A stretch of 32,242 nt of DNA from NCBI RefSeq assembly GCF_902753875.1, contig NZ_CADDTS010000050.1, positions 1 through 32,242 of the forward strand, written 5' to 3'. A model generated the notes under the pieces. It ran no database searches. It was not told where the DNA came from and saw nothing but the letters and a program-made list of their open reading frames with translations. Numbering within the stretch: position 1 is the first letter of the stretch; the number at the start of each line of letters is the position of its first letter. The DNA is from Acinetobacter bouvetii (GTDB lineage Bacteria > Pseudomonadota > Gammaproteobacteria > Pseudomonadales > Moraxellaceae). Position numbers and translations under genes: made by a program. Positions 15,020 to 23,794 of the stretch are shown here, in pieces.

Positions 15020-16267
15020 TTATGACTCTGTATTTTTCCATCGCAAAATGGGCCATAAACAAAGCACTGCAACCCCAGTAATGCATGTTAAATAAGTCGC
15101 ATATCCCCAAAGATCACCCAATATTCCACTCAGGCTATATAGTCCGCCACTGACAGTTGCCATGAGTGCCACCTGAAAAGTGAAATCTGTCCCTGCAATA
15201 TGTTTGCGGCTGTATTGCATGACTAAAGTCAGCATCACCACCAGCAACATGGCAGAAATCATATCTTCAGCAGCATTAATCAAATAAATGACCCATGGCT
15301 GAATGTACTGTTGAGATTCATATTGAAAAGCCAGCCAGCTGTAAGCGGCCAAGCTAAAAATTTTCAAGATAGAAAAACTTAAAAGTGCCTTGGCCCGAGA
15401 TATAAATCTCAGACTCAGACCAGCCAATCCAGCACCAATGAGCGCTGCCAAAGCCCCCAGCATAGTCACATATATACCAATTTGGGAAAATGTCAGTCCT
15501 AAATCGACCATCAAGGGTTTCAGTAAAGGCCCTGCTAAGCCATCGGCAATTTTGAAAGTGATCAGCACCACCAACCAGCCCGTAAGATGCGGACTTTGAT
15601 AAAAATAGCACAGATAATTTTTGACCTTGCGCCAGCTGAATGCCTCTTGTTCAGCCGCGTGCTGAATATTCTTGAATTGTGCAGGTTCTTTAAAGCAGAG
15701 AATGGGTAAGGTATTCAGCAGAACCAGACCCGCCAAAAGCAGAAAGGTATTTTGCCAGTTTAACCAGTCCAGCGCCCATAAAATCGCTCCACCACCAACA
15801 ATAAAGCCCAGTCTGGAACCAATCACCTGAAAAGTATTGCCCCAGTGCTGCTGCTCATTTTGAAGGATATTCACAGCCAGACCATCAGTAGCAATATCTT
15901 GCGTAGCCCCCACCAGATTCATACTCAGTAAAGCAATAAAAAATGCCAGTAAATATACGGGCTGATTTAAAGCCTGTATCGGCAAAAAGGATAAGCCTAT
16001 CAGAATCAGTACACTGCATAACTGGGTCGGAATAATCCAGCTCCGGTAATGTCCAAAAGCCGAATGGCCAAAACGATCAACGAAAGGTGCCCAAAAAATC
16101 TTGATCGACCAAGGCAGCATCAATAAGCCAAAACCACCGATCTGCGCCAGCGACACCCCTTCAGCACGTAAAATCACTGGTAAAGCATGAGTCATGAAAC
16201 CGACAGGTAAACCTTGTGCCCAATATAAGGAGAACAACAGCAGATAGATGTTCGATGTTTTCGGCAT
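15020..16267 (-). CDS. MFS transporter, AmpG / RhtX-FptX-like
   Basis: This 415-aa inner-membrane transporter has about twelve hydrophobic helices. The N-terminus YLLLFSLYWAQGLPVGFM and the segments GATQDIATDGLAVN and AAEDMISAMLLVVM resemble the AmpG muropeptide permease and the RhtX/FptX siderophore importers, which belong to the same MFS branch. It is not beside beta-lactamase, peptidoglycan or siderophore genes, so the substrate is open. ATG at 16265-16267 is preferred because AGGTG lies seven to eleven bases upstream; the frame also offers GTG nine bases earlier, but that GTG is part of the ribosome-binding site itself. Confidence 0.75.
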   Translation of the reverse strand: MPKTSNIYLLLFSLYWAQGLPVGFMTHALPVILRAEGVSLAQIGGFGLLMLPWSIKIFWAPFVDRFGHSAFGHYRSWIIPTQLCSVLILIGLSFLPIQALNQPVYLLAFFIALLSMNLVGATQDIATDGLAVNILQNEQQHWGNTFQVIGSRLGFIVGGGAILWALDWLNWQNTFLLLAGLVLLNTLPILCFKEPAQFKNIQHAAEQEAFSWRKVKNYLCYFYQSPHLTGWLVVLITFKIADGLAGPLLKPLMVDLGLTFSQIGIYVTMLGALAALIGAGLAGLSLRFISRAKALLSFSILKIFSLAAYSWLAFQYESQQYIQPWVIYLINAAEDMISAMLLVVMLTLVMQYSRKHIAGTDFTFQVALMATVSGGLYSLSGILGDLWGYATYLTCITGVAVLCLWPILRWKNTES

Positions 16268-16412
16268 AGCCTGCACCTATGAGTCCCAAGCAGATTGATT
16301 TTTTTGATCACGCAAGCTGAATTTTAATTTACATTTTGCTAATGAATCTTATTTTACAAAAGCTTAACATGAATTAAATAGGATACGTTTGGGTCAGGAC
16401 GGCCGAAAAATC

Positions 16413-17039
16413 ATGTCAGCACATTTTCCCACATTACCCGATCTAGTCCCTGCCCGCGGTGGCAGTTTGAGCCGCAAGATTTTCAAGCAGATATTTCTGG
16501 CTCAAGGCTGGCGCTTTGAAGGTGAATTTCCCAATCTGCCTAAGGCAGTCGCCATTATTTCCCCACATACCTCAAATATAGATGCCTGGCATGGTTTTGC
16601 CGCACTGCTCGGGCTGGGCATCAAGATCACGGTTTTTGGCAAACACACTTTATTTAACACACCACTAAAACCATTATTGGAATGGGTTGGCGTGATTCCC
16701 GTCAATCGCAGTATTCAACAGGGTACAACTCAGCAAATTATCGACTTCATTCAAACTCAAGAGCAGATCTGGGTTGGTATGGCGCCTGAAGGTACACGTA
16801 AGCATGCCGAAGCATTTAGAAGTGGTTTTTACCGAATTGCTGTCGGTGCCCATATCCCGATTGTGATGTTTTCACTGGACTATGATCATAAAACCATCCA
16901 CTGCTTGGGCGTGTTTCAACCTACGGGAAATTATGAGCAAGATGTAGAGCAAATTTTAGATCAATATGTAGGCAAATTTTCAGCTAAAAATCCTGCCTGG
17001 CTGGCCCAGCCGTTACAAAAACGTCTAAAAAATCGCTAG
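16413..17039 (+). CDS. Lysophospholipid acyltransferase family protein (PlsC-like)
   Basis: This 208-aa membrane-associated acyltransferase has the HX4D catalytic motif HTSNID (H52, D57) and the glycerol-phosphate binding motif APEGTRK, the two signatures of the PlsC family. It would acylate a lysophospholipid or related acceptor on the cytoplasmic side. It lacks the long N-terminal membrane domain of some PlsC proteins and is short for the family, a common form in Acinetobacter-like genomes. The ATG at 16413 was chosen; TTG at 16389 is in frame and has AGGA closer to it, so the start is uncertain. A patatin-like lipoprotein gene follows after 65 bases in the same direction, which suggests lipid turnover. 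Confidence 0.8.
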   Translation: MSAHFPTLPDLVPARGGSLSRKIFKQIFLAQGWRFEGEFPNLPKAVAIISPHTSNIDAWHGFAALLGLGIKITVFGKHTLFNTPLKPLLEWVGVIPVNRSIQQGTTQQIIDFIQTQEQIWVGMAPEGTRKHAEAFRSGFYRIAVGAHIPIVMFSLDYDHKTIHCLGVFQPTGNYEQDVEQILDQYVGKFSAKNPAWLAQPLQKRLKNR

Positions 17040-17104
17040 TCAAAACAGCAATTATCTGCTGTCATGTGCGCAACTTTTCGTCTAATTAATATTCAATTTC
17101 CAAT

Positions 17105-18022
17105 ATGAAGCTTGTGCAATACTCTTTAGCCGGTCTGCTTGCATTCAGTCTGGCAGGCTGTGATAAAGCAACTAAAACTCCACCTCAAACCACACCTATA
17201 AAAGCCCGTGAGCCTGTGGTGGCGATTGCGTTGGGTGGTGGTGGAGCCAAAGGATTTGCTCATATTGGGGTGCTGAAAGTTTTAGAATCACACGGTATTA
17301 AACCTAAAATTGTCACCGGTACCAGTGCTGGAAGTTTTGTCGGCAGTATTTATGCCAGTGGCAAAACACCCTACCAATTGCAGCAAATTGCCCTGACTCT
17401 AAAAGAATCAGATATTCGAGACTTGACCCTGAACAGTCAAGGTGTGGTGCAAGGGCAAAAATTGCAGAATTATGTGAACAAGCACATTGCCAATAAACCG
17501 ATTGAACAATTCCCGATTCGTTTTGCGGCTATTGCAACCCGTCTGGACACTGGTACGAAAACTGAATTTATCAAAGGCAATGCCGGACAGGCAGTACGCG
17601 CTTCATGCAGTATTCCCAACGTCTTTGTTCCCGCCACCATTGGTGGCAAACAATATGTCGATGGTGGTCTGGTCAGCCCGATTCCAGTCAAAACAGCAAA
17701 AGCCATGGGCGCAGACATTGTCATTGCCGTGGATATTTCGGCACGTCCAGCCGGTAATAAGCCCATGAACATGTGGGGCCTGCTGGATCAGACTATCAAT
17801 ATTATGGGCCAACAAAGTATTAATGAAGAACTGGGGCAGGCTAATGTGATTATTCAGCCTAAAGTAGGACATCTGGGTACTCTGGATTTAAAAGCCAGCA
17901 ATGAATCTATACTCGAAGGTGAAAAAGCGACCCAGCTTAAAATCACTGCCATTGAAAAGGCGATCAGCGATTTTAAAAAGTCGCCTGCAGCCTTTAAACC
18001 AGCCGTAAAATCCAGAATTTAA
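17105..18022 (+). CDS. Patatin-like phospholipase lipoprotein (RssA-like)
   Basis: This 305-aa lipoprotein has lipobox LAGC (Cys19) after a short hydrophobic signal, then a patatin domain. The oxyanion loop GGGGAKG is at 44-50, nucleophile S74 in GTSAG, and the dyad aspartate D186 in VDGGLVSP. These give the Ser-Asp dyad of patatin phospholipases, so it is probably an active lipid acyl hydrolase. It is anchored in the envelope, and its position after an acyltransferase gene fits phospholipid remodelling (inference). The length suits the RssA/YchK branch plus the lipoprotein leader. No strong ribosome-binding site precedes the ATG. Confidence 0.87.
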   Translation: MKLVQYSLAGLLAFSLAGCDKATKTPPQTTPIKAREPVVAIALGGGGAKGFAHIGVLKVLESHGIKPKIVTGTSAGSFVGSIYASGKTPYQLQQIALTLKESDIRDLTLNSQGVVQGQKLQNYVNKHIANKPIEQFPIRFAAIATRLDTGTKTEFIKGNAGQAVRASCSIPNVFVPATIGGKQYVDGGLVSPIPVKTAKAMGADIVIAVDISARPAGNKPMNMWGLLDQTINIMGQQSINEELGQANVIIQPKVGHLGTLDLKASNESILEGEKATQLKITAIEKAISDFKKSPAAFKPAVKSRI

Positions 18023-18119
18023 AAATTATGCTTTTTTAATATTCAAAGACTTATTCATCTGCTAAATTGATATAGACGCTTAGTATCTCAATCAATTTTT
18101 ACAATACACGAGTAGATGT

Positions 18120-18593
18120 ATGGAATTTGCATTCGAACCTTGGCATTGGTTTGTACTCGGGGTTTTACTGATGCTTTCTGAATTGGTACTCCCCGCTTTT
18201 GCTGCACTCTGGTTTGGCATCGCAGCCATCATGGTGGGTGTTTTATTCTGGATGTTTCCAATGATGGGCTTTACTACACAGCTCATTACCTGGATTATCT
18301 TGTCCGTTCTTTGTACATTTCTTTGGTTTAAATTTATTAAACCACTTTCAATTGATAAGACCAAAGCCGGCTTATCCCGTGAAGCCACCATCGGTCAGGT
18401 CGGCATGGTCATTCAAACCCACATGCAACATGAACTGATCACCGTGCGTTTTCCGATGCCGGTTTTAGGTTCAGATGAATGGAACTGTCGTACTTTATCT
18501 CCGGTACAAGTCGGTGATCGGGTGCGCGTGGTCGATATTCTCGGCAATGATCTGGTGGTTAAGCCGCACCATCCAAATAACGAAAATATATAA
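18120..18593 (+). CDS. NfeD-family membrane protein
   Basis: This 157-aa protein has three hydrophobic helices in residues 8-85, then a C-terminal beta-rich OB-fold with SREATIGQVGMV and VQVGDRVRVVDILGNDLVV, the short NfeD (YbbK) architecture. It lies 13 bases upstream of a stomatin-family gene, and NfeD/stomatin pairs are a widespread conserved operon. It is thought to work with the SPFH partner in membrane microdomains or protein quality control; the exact biochemical role is unsettled. The start ATG is the only sensible one for the first helix. Confidence 0.87.
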   Translation: MEFAFEPWHWFVLGVLLMLSELVLPAFAALWFGIAAIMVGVLFWMFPMMGFTTQLITWIILSVLCTFLWFKFIKPLSIDKTKAGLSREATIGQVGMVIQTHMQHELITVRFPMPVLGSDEWNCRTLSPVQVGDRVRVVDILGNDLVVKPHHPNNENI

Positions 18594-18606
18594 GTGAGGA
18601 AATAAC

Positions 18607-19461
18607 ATGTCTGGTGGAACGATTATAGTTTTAGCGCTGCTGGTTTTTGCTGGCGTGACTATTTTTAAAGGGGTCCGTATTGTCCCGCAGGGTTATAAAT
18701 GGATTGTGCAACGGTTGGGTAAATACCACACCACTCTGGGGCCAGGACTCAGTTTTGTGATTCCTTATATTGATGAAGTGGCTTATAAAGTCACCACCAA
18801 AGATATTGTGCTGGATATTCCTTCTCAAGAAGTGATTACCCGTGACAATGCAGTGTTACTGATGAATGCTGTGGCGTACATCAATATCACCACCCCGGAA
18901 AAAGCGGTTTACGGGATTGAAAACTATACTTGGGCCATTCAAAACCTGGTGCAAACTTCACTACGTTCTATTGTCGGTGAAATGGACCTGGATGATGCCC
19001 TGTCCTCACGTGATCACATTAAAGCCAAACTGAAAGCGGCCATTTCCGATGATATCTCGGATTGGGGTATTACCTTAAAAACCGTTGAAATTCAGGATAT
19101 TCAACCTTCTGCAACCATGCAGGCGGCTATGGAAGCGCAAGCAGCTGCCGAGCGCCAACGCCGTGCCACCGTAACCAAGGCTGATGGTGAAAAGCAGGCT
19201 GCTATTTTAGAAGCCGATGGTCGCCTGGAAGCCTCACGTCGTGATGCAGAAGCGCAAGTGGTGTTGGCTGAGTCTTCACAACGTGCTATTGAAATGGTGA
19301 GTTCAGCTGTGGGGGATAAAGAAATTCCTGTGGCTTACCTGCTGGGCGAACAATATGTCAAAGCCATGCAAGATATGTCTAAGTCTAATAATGCCAAGAC
19401 CGTGGTATTACCTGCGGATATTCTGAGCACCATTCGTGGGGTCATGGGCCGAAATAACTAA
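18607..19461 (+). CDS. qmcA: SPFH/Band 7 stomatin-like protein (QmcA family)
   Basis: This 284-aa protein has an N-terminal membrane anchor at about 3-22, then a Band 7/SPFH domain (VPQGYKWIVQRLGKYHTTLG, DIPSQEVITRDNAV) and a charged, alanine-rich coiled coil around residues 175-225 (AAMEAQAAAERQRRATVTKA). This is the QmcA/paraslipin pattern. It would assemble into large membrane rings that shelter or regulate proteases such as FtsH and mark microdomains. The ATG follows GTGAGGAAATAAC, a good ribosome-binding site. It is the second gene of the NfeD operon and is followed by a terminator. Confidence 0.87.
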   Translation: MSGGTIIVLALLVFAGVTIFKGVRIVPQGYKWIVQRLGKYHTTLGPGLSFVIPYIDEVAYKVTTKDIVLDIPSQEVITRDNAVLLMNAVAYINITTPEKAVYGIENYTWAIQNLVQTSLRSIVGEMDLDDALSSRDHIKAKLKAAISDDISDWGITLKTVEIQDIQPSATMQAAMEAQAAAERQRRATVTKADGEKQAAILEADGRLEASRRDAEAQVVLAESSQRAIEMVSSAVGDKEIPVAYLLGEQYVKAMQDMSKSNNAKTVVLPADILSTIRGVMGRNN

Positions 19462-19482
19462 AATCCGATAATTTTTAAAATG

Positions 19483-19513
19483 ATAGACAGCTTTCATGCT
19501 GTCTATTTTTTTG
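19483..19513 (+). terminator. Rho-independent terminator of the nfeD-qmcA operon
   Basis: The stem ATAGACAGC / GCTGTCTAT with the loop TTTCAT is followed by seven T. Confidence 0.9.
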
Positions 19514-19642
19514 TTGTTGGAAAAAATTCAGCAATTTTTTTTAATCTATGGTTAAATTTCACGTTATTTTTTTGAAATTATTTGTGCTTCTTTTTATAAG
19601 CCTTTGTTTCTATCTACTGTCCACCGTGTAACTGGATACCGT

Positions 19643-21157
19643 ATGAGCTCCCTGAATCCGACCCTGATTACCTTTCTGTTTTATATTGTCGCCATGATCG
19701 CGATTGGTCTGATGGCCTATCGCGCAACAGCCAATTTCTCTGATTACATTTTGGGGGGTCGACGTTTAGGTAGTTTCGTAACAGCGCTCTCTGCCGGTGC
19801 TTCAGATATGAGTGGCTGGTTGCTAATGGGACTTCCCGGCGCAATCTATCTTTCCGGTTTATCTGAAATGTGGATTGCCATTGGCCTGATTATTGGCGCG
19901 TGGCTAAACTGGCTGCTGGTTGCCGGCCGTTTACGTGTCCATACGGAAGTGCAGCACAATGCCCTCACCTTGCCCGATTATTTCGCCAACCGCTTTAATG
20001 ACCAAAAGAAAATCCTGCGCATTGCTTCTGCTTGCATCATTTTGATTTTCTTTGCAATTTACTGTGCTTCAGGCATGGTGGCTGGTGCACGACTATTTGA
20101 AAGCATGTTTGACATGTCCTATAGCACCGCGCTTTGGATCAGTGCGATTGCGACGATTAGTTATGTCTTTATCGGTGGATTCCTTGCCGTGAGCTGGACC
20201 GATACCATTCAGGCAGGCTTAATGATTTTTGCCTTGCTTCTTACCCCAATCGTGACCATTTTGAGTTTCTCAGACCTGTCGCAAATGACCTTGGCACTTG
20301 AAGCGGCGCGTCCGCAAGCCATGAATGTTTTAGGTGATTTAAGCTTTGTCGCGATTATGTCCTTGCTGGCATGGGGCTTGGGCTACTTTGGTCAACCCCA
20401 TATTCTTGTGCGTTTCATGGCAGCAGACTCGGTAAAATCGATTCCAAATGCACGTCGTATTGGCATGACCTGGATGATTTTATGTTTAGGTGGTGCAGTT
20501 GCTGCAGGTTTCTTTGGTATTGCTTATTTCCAACAACACCCTGAATTGGCTGGTGTTGTCACTGCAAACCCTGAAACAGTGTTTATGGAACTCACCAAAA
20601 TCTTATTCAACCCGTGGGTTGCAGGTATTGTATTGGCAGCTATTCTTGCTGCAGTGATGAGTACGCTCAGTTGTCAGCTTTTGGTGTGCTCAAGCACCTT
20701 AACAGAAGATTTTTATAAATCCTTCTTGCGTAAAAATGCAACGCAAACCGAGCTGGTCTGGATTGGCCGTCTCATGGTATTACTGATCGCCCTGCTTGCG
20801 ATCTGGATGGCTGGAAATCCAGATGCCAAAGTTCTTGGCTTAGTTGCCTACGCATGGGCGGGTTTTGGTGCAGCTTTTGGTCCACTAATTATCCTTTCTT
20901 TGTTCTGGCGTCGTATGACCTTAAATGGCGCTTTAGCAGGCATGATCGTAGGTGCTGTGATGGTGATTCTATGGAAAAATACATGGGGCACAACTGGATT
21001 TGGCGATCTGATTCCTGCAGGCATCTATGAAATTATTCCTGGTTTCATCTGCTCATGGATTGCGATTGTTGTGGTTAGCCTATTAGGTAAAGCACCATCA
21101 GCAGAAGTGACTGATCGTTTCGATGAGGGTGACCGTCTGTATAAAGAATCTAAATAA
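19643..21157 (+). CDS. putP: Sodium/proline symporter PutP
   Basis: This 504-aa inner-membrane transporter of the sodium:solute symporter family imports proline with sodium. It has about thirteen hydrophobic helices and strong resemblance to E. coli PutP at FSDYILGGRRLGSFVTALSA, GASDMSGWLLMGLPGAIYLSG and ILAAVMSTLSCQLLVCSSTL; the last holds serines of the sodium site. The ATG at 19643 is preferred since the protein then begins at the usual MSSLNPTLITF; a TTG 39 bases upstream is in frame. No proline dehydrogenase gene adjoins it, so it may serve osmoprotection as well as nutrition. It ends in a terminator shared with ispA. Confidence 0.92.
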   Translation: MSSLNPTLITFLFYIVAMIAIGLMAYRATANFSDYILGGRRLGSFVTALSAGASDMSGWLLMGLPGAIYLSGLSEMWIAIGLIIGAWLNWLLVAGRLRVHTEVQHNALTLPDYFANRFNDQKKILRIASACIILIFFAIYCASGMVAGARLFESMFDMSYSTALWISAIATISYVFIGGFLAVSWTDTIQAGLMIFALLLTPIVTILSFSDLSQMTLALEAARPQAMNVLGDLSFVAIMSLLAWGLGYFGQPHILVRFMAADSVKSIPNARRIGMTWMILCLGGAVAAGFFGIAYFQQHPELAGVVTANPETVFMELTKILFNPWVAGIVLAAILAAVMSTLSCQLLVCSSTLTEDFYKSFLRKNATQTELVWIGRLMVLLIALLAIWMAGNPDAKVLGLVAYAWAGFGAAFGPLIILSLFWRRMTLNGALAGMIVGAVMVILWKNTWGTTGFGDLIPAGIYEIIPGFICSWIAIVVVSLLGKAPSAEVTDRFDEGDRLYKESK

Positions 21158-21177
21158 TTTTTAGAGTCTAAACATAT

Positions 21178-21206
21178 AAAAAAGAGGACAATATGTCCTC
21201 TTTTTA
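21178..21206. terminator. Bidirectional terminator between putP and ispA
   Basis: The perfect stem AAAGAGGACA-ATA-TGTCCTCTTT has A-runs on the left and T-runs on the right, so it can serve both convergent genes. Confidence 0.9.
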
Positions 21207-21233
21207 ATGCTTTTGTTTTGTATTCAGATGATA

Positions 21234-22142
21234 TTAACTTTTACGTGCTAATAAAAACTGTGAAATTTGATTCAATTCAGCTGCATTTTCGGTAAACATG
21301 TCCAAAGCATTAAGGGCTTGATCATGCAATGCTTTGGCATAAGCCTGAGCCTTTTCCAGCCCCATTAATGCAGGATAGGTCGATTTATCTACCTGTTCAT
21401 CCTTGCCCGCAGTTTTTCCTAGAACTGCCGTATCAGAAATAATATCCAGAATATCATCCTGTACTTGGAAAGCTAAACCAATCGCTTGGGCAAACTCACG
21501 TAATTTTGGAATCGCGACATCTGTACCCTCAAAAATCGTCACAGCGGCCATCATTACCGCTGCAGAAATCAAGGCACCAGTTTTATTACGATGGATGTTT
21601 TCTAAAGCATCCTGATCGACATGCTTGCCTTCAGCCTGCAAATCCAGCACCTGACCACAGACCATTTTCGAGCTAGCAGTCGCGAGTATTTGCATCTGTT
21701 TTAACACAATCGCTGGCGCAACTGCCGGACCTTGATCAAACAGACGACTGCCCAGAATTTCAAAGGCCATCGACTGCAAAATATCCCCTGCCAGTAATGC
21801 TGTATCTTCACCAAAAGCCACATGACAGGTCGGTTGACCGCGACGCAGGGAATCATTATCCATACACGGTAAATCATCATGCGCCAGTGAATAACAGTGA
21901 ATCATTTCAATGGCAACGGCAGCACGACGCACAGCGGCAAAATTTGCATTCGGTTTTAAAGCGGCAGTGGCATAACACAGCGCAGGACGAACCCGTTTTC
22001 CACCCAACATCACCGCATGATGCACTGCACCTTTTAAGGGTTCTGGAAGGGAAAATGCATCTAATGCCGTTAATAAATCTTGTTGAATACGCTGCTGTGC
22101 TTGGGTTAATACATTTGCTTGTACGTCGGTTAAAGATGACAC
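21234..22142 (-). CDS. ispA: Farnesyl diphosphate synthase
   Basis: This 302-aa cytoplasmic prenyltransferase condenses isopentenyl diphosphate with dimethylallyl and geranyl diphosphate to give C15 farnesyl diphosphate, the precursor of undecaprenyl phosphate and quinones. It shows the first aspartate-rich motif DDLPCMDND, the second QVQDDILDIISDT, and GGKRVRPALCYAT near the N-terminus. The start is GTG at 22142, supported by GAGGCGAAT directly before it; no ATG fits the N-terminus. Chain length C15 is inferred from the DDX4D form of motif 1. It is not beside dxs or xseB here. Confidence 0.9.
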   Translation of the reverse strand: MSSLTDVQANVLTQAQQRIQQDLLTALDAFSLPEPLKGAVHHAVMLGGKRVRPALCYATAALKPNANFAAVRRAAVAIEMIHCYSLAHDDLPCMDNDSLRRGQPTCHVAFGEDTALLAGDILQSMAFEILGSRLFDQGPAVAPAIVLKQMQILATASSKMVCGQVLDLQAEGKHVDQDALENIHRNKTGALISAAVMMAAVTIFEGTDVAIPKLREFAQAIGLAFQVQDDILDIISDTAVLGKTAGKDEQVDKSTYPALMGLEKAQAYAKALHDQALNALDMFTENAAELNQISQFLLARKS

Positions 22143-22231
22143 ATTCGCCTCGAATACTTTGCTTTAGTGAAGATCTGGAAAATTCAAAATGACATCCAGA
22201 TCTAATATACAATGCTCTTGTCACCAGCGAC

Positions 22232-22275
22232 AGAGAACTTGCGACTCATGATACTGCTTTCCCGCAAGATTCTCT
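22232..22275. repeat. Long imperfect hairpin downstream of prpF
   Basis: AGAGAACTTGCG (22232-22243) pairs with CGCAAGATTCTCT (22263-22275) with one bulged A and a 19-base loop. It lies 10-54 bases after the prpF stop on the minus strand and upstream of ispA. No T-run follows, so it may be a processed 3' end or a weak terminator. Confidence 0.45.
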
Positions 22276-22285
22276 ATCTTGTTTG

Positions 22286-23476
22286 CTATTTCAAACTATC
22301 TTCCGGAATTCTGACCCAACCTTCCATCAGCACTCGTGCACTGCGGCTCATGACCGCCTTTTTGACCACCCATTGGCCGTTTTCCTGAACGGCTTGTGCA
22401 CCAACGCGCAAAGTCCCTGAAGGATGACCAAAACGAACCGCTTCACGTACACCGCCACCAGCAGCCAAATTCACTAACGTTCCCGGAATGGCAGCAGCCG
22501 TGCCGATGGCAACCGCAGCCGTACCCATCATGGCATGGTGCAGTTTACCCATCGACAAGGCACGTACCAGTAAATCCACATCATCAGTTTGAATGTCTTT
22601 ACCGCTGGATGAGGTATAGCTTTTTGGCTTGGACACAAAGGCAATTTTAGGCGTATGTTGACGCTTTTCCGCTTCAGCAATGTCCTCAATCAAACCCATA
22701 TGTTTTGCGCCATAGGCCCGGATGGTTTCAAAACGAGCCAAGGCTTGGGCATCGCTATTAATGGCATCCTGTAATTCGGTGCCTGTATAGCCAATGTCTT
22801 CAGCATTGAGGAAAATGGTGGGGATCCCGGCATTAATGAAAGTCGCCTGAAAAGTCCCGATATTCGGCACTTCAAAAGTATCCACGACATTGCCTGTTGG
22901 GAACATCGCCCCGCCCTCTTCTCCATCATCGGCTGGGTCTAGAAATTCAATTGCAACTTCCGCAGCAGGAAAAGTGACTCCGTCCAGCTCGAAATCACCA
23001 GTTTCCTGCACTTGTCCATTCGTGATAGGTACATGGGCAATGATGGTTTTTTGAATATTGGCTTGCCAGATACGAACAGTACACACGTCATTTTCCGGAA
23101 TGCGTTCTGCATCGACCAAACCATTGGAAATGGCAAAGGAGCCGACCGCAGCGGTCAAGTTACCGCAGTTCCCACTCCAGTCGACAAAGGGCTGATCAAT
23201 CGCAACCTGTCCAAACAGATAATCAACATCATGATTCGGCTGCGTACTTTTGGCCAAAATTACTGTTTTACTGGTACTTGAACTTGCTCCACCCATGCCA
23301 TCAATCTGCTTGCCGTAAGGATCTGGACTGCCGATCACACGTAACAACAATTGATCACGAACTTTTCCAGGTTGCTGTGCCGCTTCTGGCAGGTCATCCA
23401 GTTTAAAGAAAACCCCTTTACTGGTACCGCCGCGCATATAGGTTGCTGGAATTTTAATTTGTGGAGCAAAACTCAT
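22286..23476 (-). CDS. prpF: 2-methylaconitate cis-trans isomerase PrpF
   Basis: This 396-aa isomerase of the diaminopimelate-epimerase-like fold converts the trans-2-methylaconitate made by AcnD to the cis form in the 2-methylcitrate pathway of propionate use. Strong PrpF signatures are TYMRGGTSKGVFF, GSPDPYGKQIDGMGGASSST, VDWSGNCGNLTAAVGSFAI, SMGKLHHAMMGTAAVAIG and VRFGHPSGTLRVGAQ. The length is typical. Normally prpF lies directly behind acnD in a prpBC-acnD-prpF cluster; here it stands alone between ispA and an amino-acid permease gene. It could therefore be a relocated copy or a related tautomerase; the sequence favours true PrpF. Confidence 0.87.
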   Translation of the reverse strand: MSFAPQIKIPATYMRGGTSKGVFFKLDDLPEAAQQPGKVRDQLLLRVIGSPDPYGKQIDGMGGASSSTSKTVILAKSTQPNHDVDYLFGQVAIDQPFVDWSGNCGNLTAAVGSFAISNGLVDAERIPENDVCTVRIWQANIQKTIIAHVPITNGQVQETGDFELDGVTFPAAEVAIEFLDPADDGEEGGAMFPTGNVVDTFEVPNIGTFQATFINAGIPTIFLNAEDIGYTGTELQDAINSDAQALARFETIRAYGAKHMGLIEDIAEAEKRQHTPKIAFVSKPKSYTSSSGKDIQTDDVDLLVRALSMGKLHHAMMGTAAVAIGTAAAIPGTLVNLAAGGGVREAVRFGHPSGTLRVGAQAVQENGQWVVKKAVMSRSARVLMEGWVRIPEDSLK

Positions 23477-23794
23477 TTCCTTGGTCCTTCATTTATCATT
23501 GTTTTAAACAACATCTAAGCAATGTTGATCACTTTTATCATAAAGCTTTTTTTGCCAAAAACCTTATTCACAGGACTTAAGTATAAAAAAACATCGGCTC
23601 CATCAAATAGATCACATTCGTTAAAACTAGCAAGTCATTGTATAAATAAAATTAATTTATTGATTCAATTATTATTTGTAAAAAAACTTTACTTTTCAAC
23701 CTTTCATGACTGTATTCACCTGATTTCGTTGTACTAGGCTAATACCGACCAATCTATTACAATCTCCAACTTATCCATTGTCGGGCTGAGTACT
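23477..23794. other. Divergent intergenic region between prpF and the aroP-like gene
   Basis: This 318-base AT-rich stretch must hold the promoters of both divergent genes. No clear operator or RNA is seen. A small open frame at 23522-23737 has no motif or ribosome-binding site and is not called. A weak TTGTAC at 23729-23734 has no well-spaced -10. Confidence 0.4.

Noticed and set aside
23522..23737. 71-codon frame upstream of the aroP-like gene
   Set aside because: It has no ribosome-binding site, and its composition matches AT-rich intergenic DNA.
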